Below are positions 61,328 through 64,000 of a stretch of 64,000 nucleotides of DNA, one piece after another. Under the pieces are notes generated by a model that was not told the DNA's origin, made no database searches, and saw nothing but the letters and a program-made list of their open reading frames with translations. The translations under genes were made by a program, and so were the position numbers. The first letter of the stretch is position 1; each line of letters begins with the position of its first letter. Where the stretch lies: the NCBI GenBank assembly GCA_002471825.1, contig DKQS01000007.1:434001-498000 (forward strand), written 5' to 3'. This stretch comes from Flavobacteriaceae bacterium UBA7302. Its GTDB lineage: Bacteria; Bacteroidota; Bacteroidia; Flavobacteriales; Flavobacteriaceae.

Positions 61328-62656
61328 ATGACAAGAAAAGCCCTATTCATAGTTATTTTTATGACGGTTCTTTCTTGTCGAAACGAAGATCTACACCTTT
61401 TTGATAACTTCTCAAGGTTTGGTATTACGAAGGTTCAAACCAATGGAGGATCATTGAATGATGGTTATCAATCCATCGTGTCAACCAATGATGGAGGTTA
61501 TGCCTTACTTGGATTTACGCAGAGCAATGACTTTGATATTCAAACCAAATCTGATATTTCGTACGATTTTTGGCTTTCCCGATATGCTTCAGATCACACC
61601 CTCCAATGGAGCAAGACCTATGGAGGTTCGGGTGATGATCGAGGCTCGGATATAGTAGCAACTTCAGACGGAGGCTTTGCTATTTTAGGCTTCAGTACAA
61701 GCAGTGACGGCGATGTTCGAACCAACAATGGAATTCGTGACTTTTGGGTGATGAAAACAGATGCGCAAGGGTCTATTCAATGGCAAGAAACTTTTGGTTT
61801 TTCGGGAAGTGATTACGGTGTTTCCTTGATTGAAACCAAAGACAACGGACTCTTATTGGCTGGTGTTTTGGATGTAACAGCATCTGGTGGACAAGGGAAT
61901 TCCAAGTCTGCTAGTAGACATGCTGGAGGTGATTTCTGGGTGATTAAGTTGGCCCAAGACGGCACCAAAGAATGGACAAGATATTTTGGCGGTTCCTTTA
62001 CAGACACTCCTTTTGGGGTGATCGAGACCGATGACAACCAGTTTATTGTCGCGGGTTCCTCCGATAGTGATGATGTAGACATCTCGAACAATAAAGGCTC
62101 CTATGATTTTTGGGTCACTGCCATCGATCAAAATGGCAATTTGGTTTGGGAGCGAAATTTTGGAGGATCTGAAATTGATGAAGCGCGTGGGATCACAAAA
62201 GCTTCCGATGGAAACCTTGTTATCATTGGAGATACACGAAGTACCAATCAAGATATAACCATCAATAATGGAGCAGCAGACCTGTGGATGATAAAGATTG
62301 ATACCTCTGGAAATTTACTTTGGCAAAAGTCGGTAGGAGGTGCTAGTTTTGATGCAGGACGATCCATTTCCAATGCACTGAACAACGGATTTATCATTTC
62401 AGGAAGCACTCGAAGCACCAATGCTCAGATTAAAAACGAAGGTCAAAATGATGCTTGGATTCTGGGCCTGAATGACCAAGGTGATATTCTATGGCAACAT
62501 ACCATAGGAGGTTCTGAAATTGACGTTTTCTATGATGCCATACAATTGAATGACCAAACGATTTTGGCAGTTGGAGACAGTCGGAGTAACAATGCAGATA
62601 TATTAAATAACAAAGGATTTACAGACGGATTAATTGCAACTTTAAAAAATCAATAA
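61328..62656 (+). CDS. Lipoprotein of about seven propeller-like repeats
   Basis: 442 residues. Lipobox-like MTVLSC, then repeats of ~55 residues with the pattern W.k.yGGsg.D.g..i..t.DGgf.i.G.s.S.d.d......DfWv.k.d..G. A beta-propeller is likely; function unknown. The same repeat forms the C-terminal end of the serine hydrolase at 1009. The stop overlaps the MbnP gene by 1 bp (TAATG). Confidence 0.82.
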   Translation: MTRKALFIVIFMTVLSCRNEDLHLFDNFSRFGITKVQTNGGSLNDGYQSIVSTNDGGYALLGFTQSNDFDIQTKSDISYDFWLSRYASDHTLQWSKTYGGSGDDRGSDIVATSDGGFAILGFSTSSDGDVRTNNGIRDFWVMKTDAQGSIQWQETFGFSGSDYGVSLIETKDNGLLLAGVLDVTASGGQGNSKSASRHAGGDFWVIKLAQDGTKEWTRYFGGSFTDTPFGVIETDDNQFIVAGSSDSDDVDISNNKGSYDFWVTAIDQNGNLVWERNFGGSEIDEARGITKASDGNLVIIGDTRSTNQDITINNGAADLWMIKIDTSGNLLWQKSVGGASFDAGRSISNALNNGFIISGSTRSTNAQIKNEGQNDAWILGLNDQGDILWQHTIGGSEIDVFYDAIQLNDQTILAVGDSRSNNADILNNKGFTDGLIATLKNQ

Positions 62657-63414
62657 TGAGAAGAATTTTCACCCTTTTTTTTATGGCCATTGCTTTTGCA
62701 AACTGCAATGATTTAGATGCAGACAATGAAGCTCAAGTAACCATTCAATTTACCCATAATTGGGACGGATTTGTAGTGGATGATACCACCTTTAATAGTT
62801 TTCAGTTTCAAACGGCTAATGGAGAGAATGTGAGTATTGAGCGATTGCGTTACGTGGTTTCACAATTGGAACTTGTTGGGAATCGAAACAATAACGTTTT
62901 AACCCAAGACTACAACCTCGTGGATGTTGGAAATGGAACGGGATTGCAATTGAGCTCTTCCAATGTCATTACAGGAGATTATCAATTGCGCTTCAGATTC
63001 GGTCTGGCAGACGCCGACAATCAAGACGGGGTATACCAAGATTTAAATGTGGCTTCCTTCAATGTGCCCACGATGTTGGGAGGCGGCTACCATTACATGC
63101 AATTCGACGGGAAGTACAAAGATGCAAACAACCAAGATGCTAATTTTAATTACCATGTGATTCGAGCGGCAAATGTGAGCAATCCAAGTTCACCAGTGTT
63201 TTTAGACACATCTTTTACGGTAGATTTAGGAACCATTACCATTCGCAATGATGCCGTAATTGAGGTAGAGATGAATGTGGCTGAATGGTTTGTGAATCCG
63301 AATACTTGGGATTTGAATGTGTTGAATACGGTTTTAATGCCCAATTTTAATGCACAGCTTTTAATGAGTCAGAATGGGAAATCTGTATTCAGTTTAGGAC
63401 CCGTTACACAATAA
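62656..63414 (+). CDS. MbnP-family copper-associated lipoprotein
   Basis: 252 residues. Signal and lipobox-like FANC, then the MbnP core: VTIQFTHNWDGF, SIERLRYVVSQLELV, YQLRFRFGLAD, GGGYHYMQFDGKY, and VEMNVAEWF. MbnP binds copper in methanotrophs after its partner, the di-heme enzyme MbnH, oxidises a conserved Trp to kynurenine. Here an MbnH/MauG-type gene follows 9 bp later, so the same chemistry is plausible; several Trp are present and I cannot tell which would be modified. Confidence 0.85.
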   Translation: MRRIFTLFFMAIAFANCNDLDADNEAQVTIQFTHNWDGFVVDDTTFNSFQFQTANGENVSIERLRYVVSQLELVGNRNNNVLTQDYNLVDVGNGTGLQLSSSNVITGDYQLRFRFGLADADNQDGVYQDLNVASFNVPTMLGGGYHYMQFDGKYKDANNQDANFNYHVIRAANVSNPSSPVFLDTSFTVDLGTITIRNDAVIEVEMNVAEWFVNPNTWDLNVLNTVLMPNFNAQLLMSQNGKSVFSLGPVTQ

Positions 63415-63423
63415 ATATTCAGT

Positions 63424-64000
63424 TTGAAAAAGGGAGTTCTTTTAGGGTTTTTAATTATGGTACTGGCAGCTTGCTCTTCCAATACCCCAGAAGAATACGA
63501 GCCAATTCCGTATACCTTAGAGATACCTACACTTTTTCAACAGAAGTTATTACCTCCAGTAATTCCGGCTAACAATCCGCTTACAGTTGAAGGAATTGCC
63601 CTGGGTAAAAAGCTATTTTTCGACAATATTTTGTCGGGAACAAGAACCCAATCTTGTGCCCATTGCCACAGACCTCAAGACGCTTTTTCCCATGCCTTTC
63701 AGTTTAGTCCGGGAGCCAATGGAAACCTAGGAACTAGAAATTCCATGCCCTTATTCAATAACGCATGGAATTACGACGAACTTTTTACTTGGGATGGCAA
63801 AGAGTTTAGTTTGGAAGGACAGGCCTTTGAACCAGTGACCAATCCGATCGAGATGAACGGGAATTGGCAAGACATTGAGCAACTATTGAACAACCACGAT
63901 TCGTACCCAGAGTTGTTCCGACAAGTATTTGGTGCAGGTCGGATTGATTCAACAATGGTGGTGAAAGCCATCGCACAGTTTCAACGAACGTTGATCTCGG
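63424..64000 (+). CDS. Di-heme cytochrome c peroxidase / MbnH-MauG-type protein, 3' truncated
   Basis: 192 codons to the window end. The start is TTG at 63424, giving LKKGVLLGFLIMVLAACSS, a lipoprotein signal. Then come LGKKLFFDNILSGTRTQSCAHCH (in parts: LGKKLFFD, and the heme motif CAHCH), F.PVTNPIEMNGNW and VVKAIAQFQRTL, the usual first-heme half of MauG/CcpA proteins. The second heme lies outside. It is the likely partner of the MbnP-family protein encoded just before it. Confidence 0.88.
   Translation, partial: MKKGVLLGFLIMVLAACSSNTPEEYEPIPYTLEIPTLFQQKLLPPVIPANNPLTVEGIALGKKLFFDNILSGTRTQSCAHCHRPQDAFSHAFQFSPGANGNLGTRNSMPLFNNAWNYDELFTWDGKEFSLEGQAFEPVTNPIEMNGNWQDIEQLLNNHDSYPELFRQVFGAGRIDSTMVVKAIAQFQRTLIS

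Overview
The window looks like chromosomal DNA of a member of the Bacteroidota, most likely a Flavobacteriaceae species. Evidence: low GC with AT-rich gaps; many upstream regions carrying the Bacteroidota -7 box TAnnTTTG and no obvious Shine-Dalgarno; a complete Bat aerotolerance cluster in the usual order; a type IX secretion (T9SS) C-terminal tail on a glycosidase; a TonB-dependent receptor with a CarboxypepD_reg-like N-terminus; and flavobacterial families such as DUF6427, DUF6341, bacterial GH3 and a CrtA-like monooxygenase. No rRNA, CRISPR array, transposase or prophage gene was seen.

Layout. 0-7.5 kb: end of an LD-carboxypeptidase, a CrtA-like protein, a serine hydrolase with its membrane-bound AraC regulator, YraN, a thioredoxin-fold lipid/redox-type exported protein and an SDR dehydrogenase. 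7.5-10.4 kb: CvpA and a carbonic anhydrase plus SulP pair (probable bicarbonate handling). 10.4-19 kb: the MoxR-DUF58-BatA-B-C-D-E operon on the minus strand, with a small extra exported protein at its tail. 19-22.5 kb: LpxH, S41 protease, dCMP deaminase, HupE/UreJ. 22.5-28.2 kb: a degenerate intergenic repeat, a T9SS-exported GH53 galactanase, small membrane proteins, and an ECF sigma / anti-sigma / CHRD lipoprotein cassette.

28.2-36 kb is the most unusual part. Three DUF6597-type AraC regulators lie in tandem on the minus strand. Between them sits a duplicated transcription unit of about 70 nt, each copy with its own promoter, a perfectly conserved 7-codon micro-ORF and a rho-independent terminator. 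The promoters of both small units and of two AraC genes share one spacing rule (TTTACA, 22 nt, TAnnTT(T/C)). Running the other way is a four-gene operon of two MEST-like alpha/beta-hydrolases that have lost their nucleophile, a soluble PAS histidine kinase and a single-domain response regulator, ending in a strongly structured 3' region and a clear terminator. I propose it as an uncharacterised sensory system in which pseudo-hydrolases serve as ligand or partner modules for the kinase, by analogy with RsbQ-RsbP.

36-41.5 kb: a second membrane AraC regulator with an S41 peptidase, a membrane-anchored LuxR-type regulator and a secreted esterase. 41.5-51.6 kb: housekeeping genes (tRNA-Leu, prs, rplY, pth, queD, GH3, M23 peptidase, nadD, gmk, yicC, upp, DUF6427, DUF6341, trmB). 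51.6-60 kb: TonB receptor plus SGNH lipoprotein, sufS, serine hydrolase, thiL. 60-64 kb: a four-gene operon of an LVIVD-repeat lipoprotein, a propeller-repeat lipoprotein, an MbnP-family protein and a di-heme MauG/MbnH-type peroxidase cut by the window end.

All family names come from reading motifs, without database searches; promoter and RNA calls are pattern-based.
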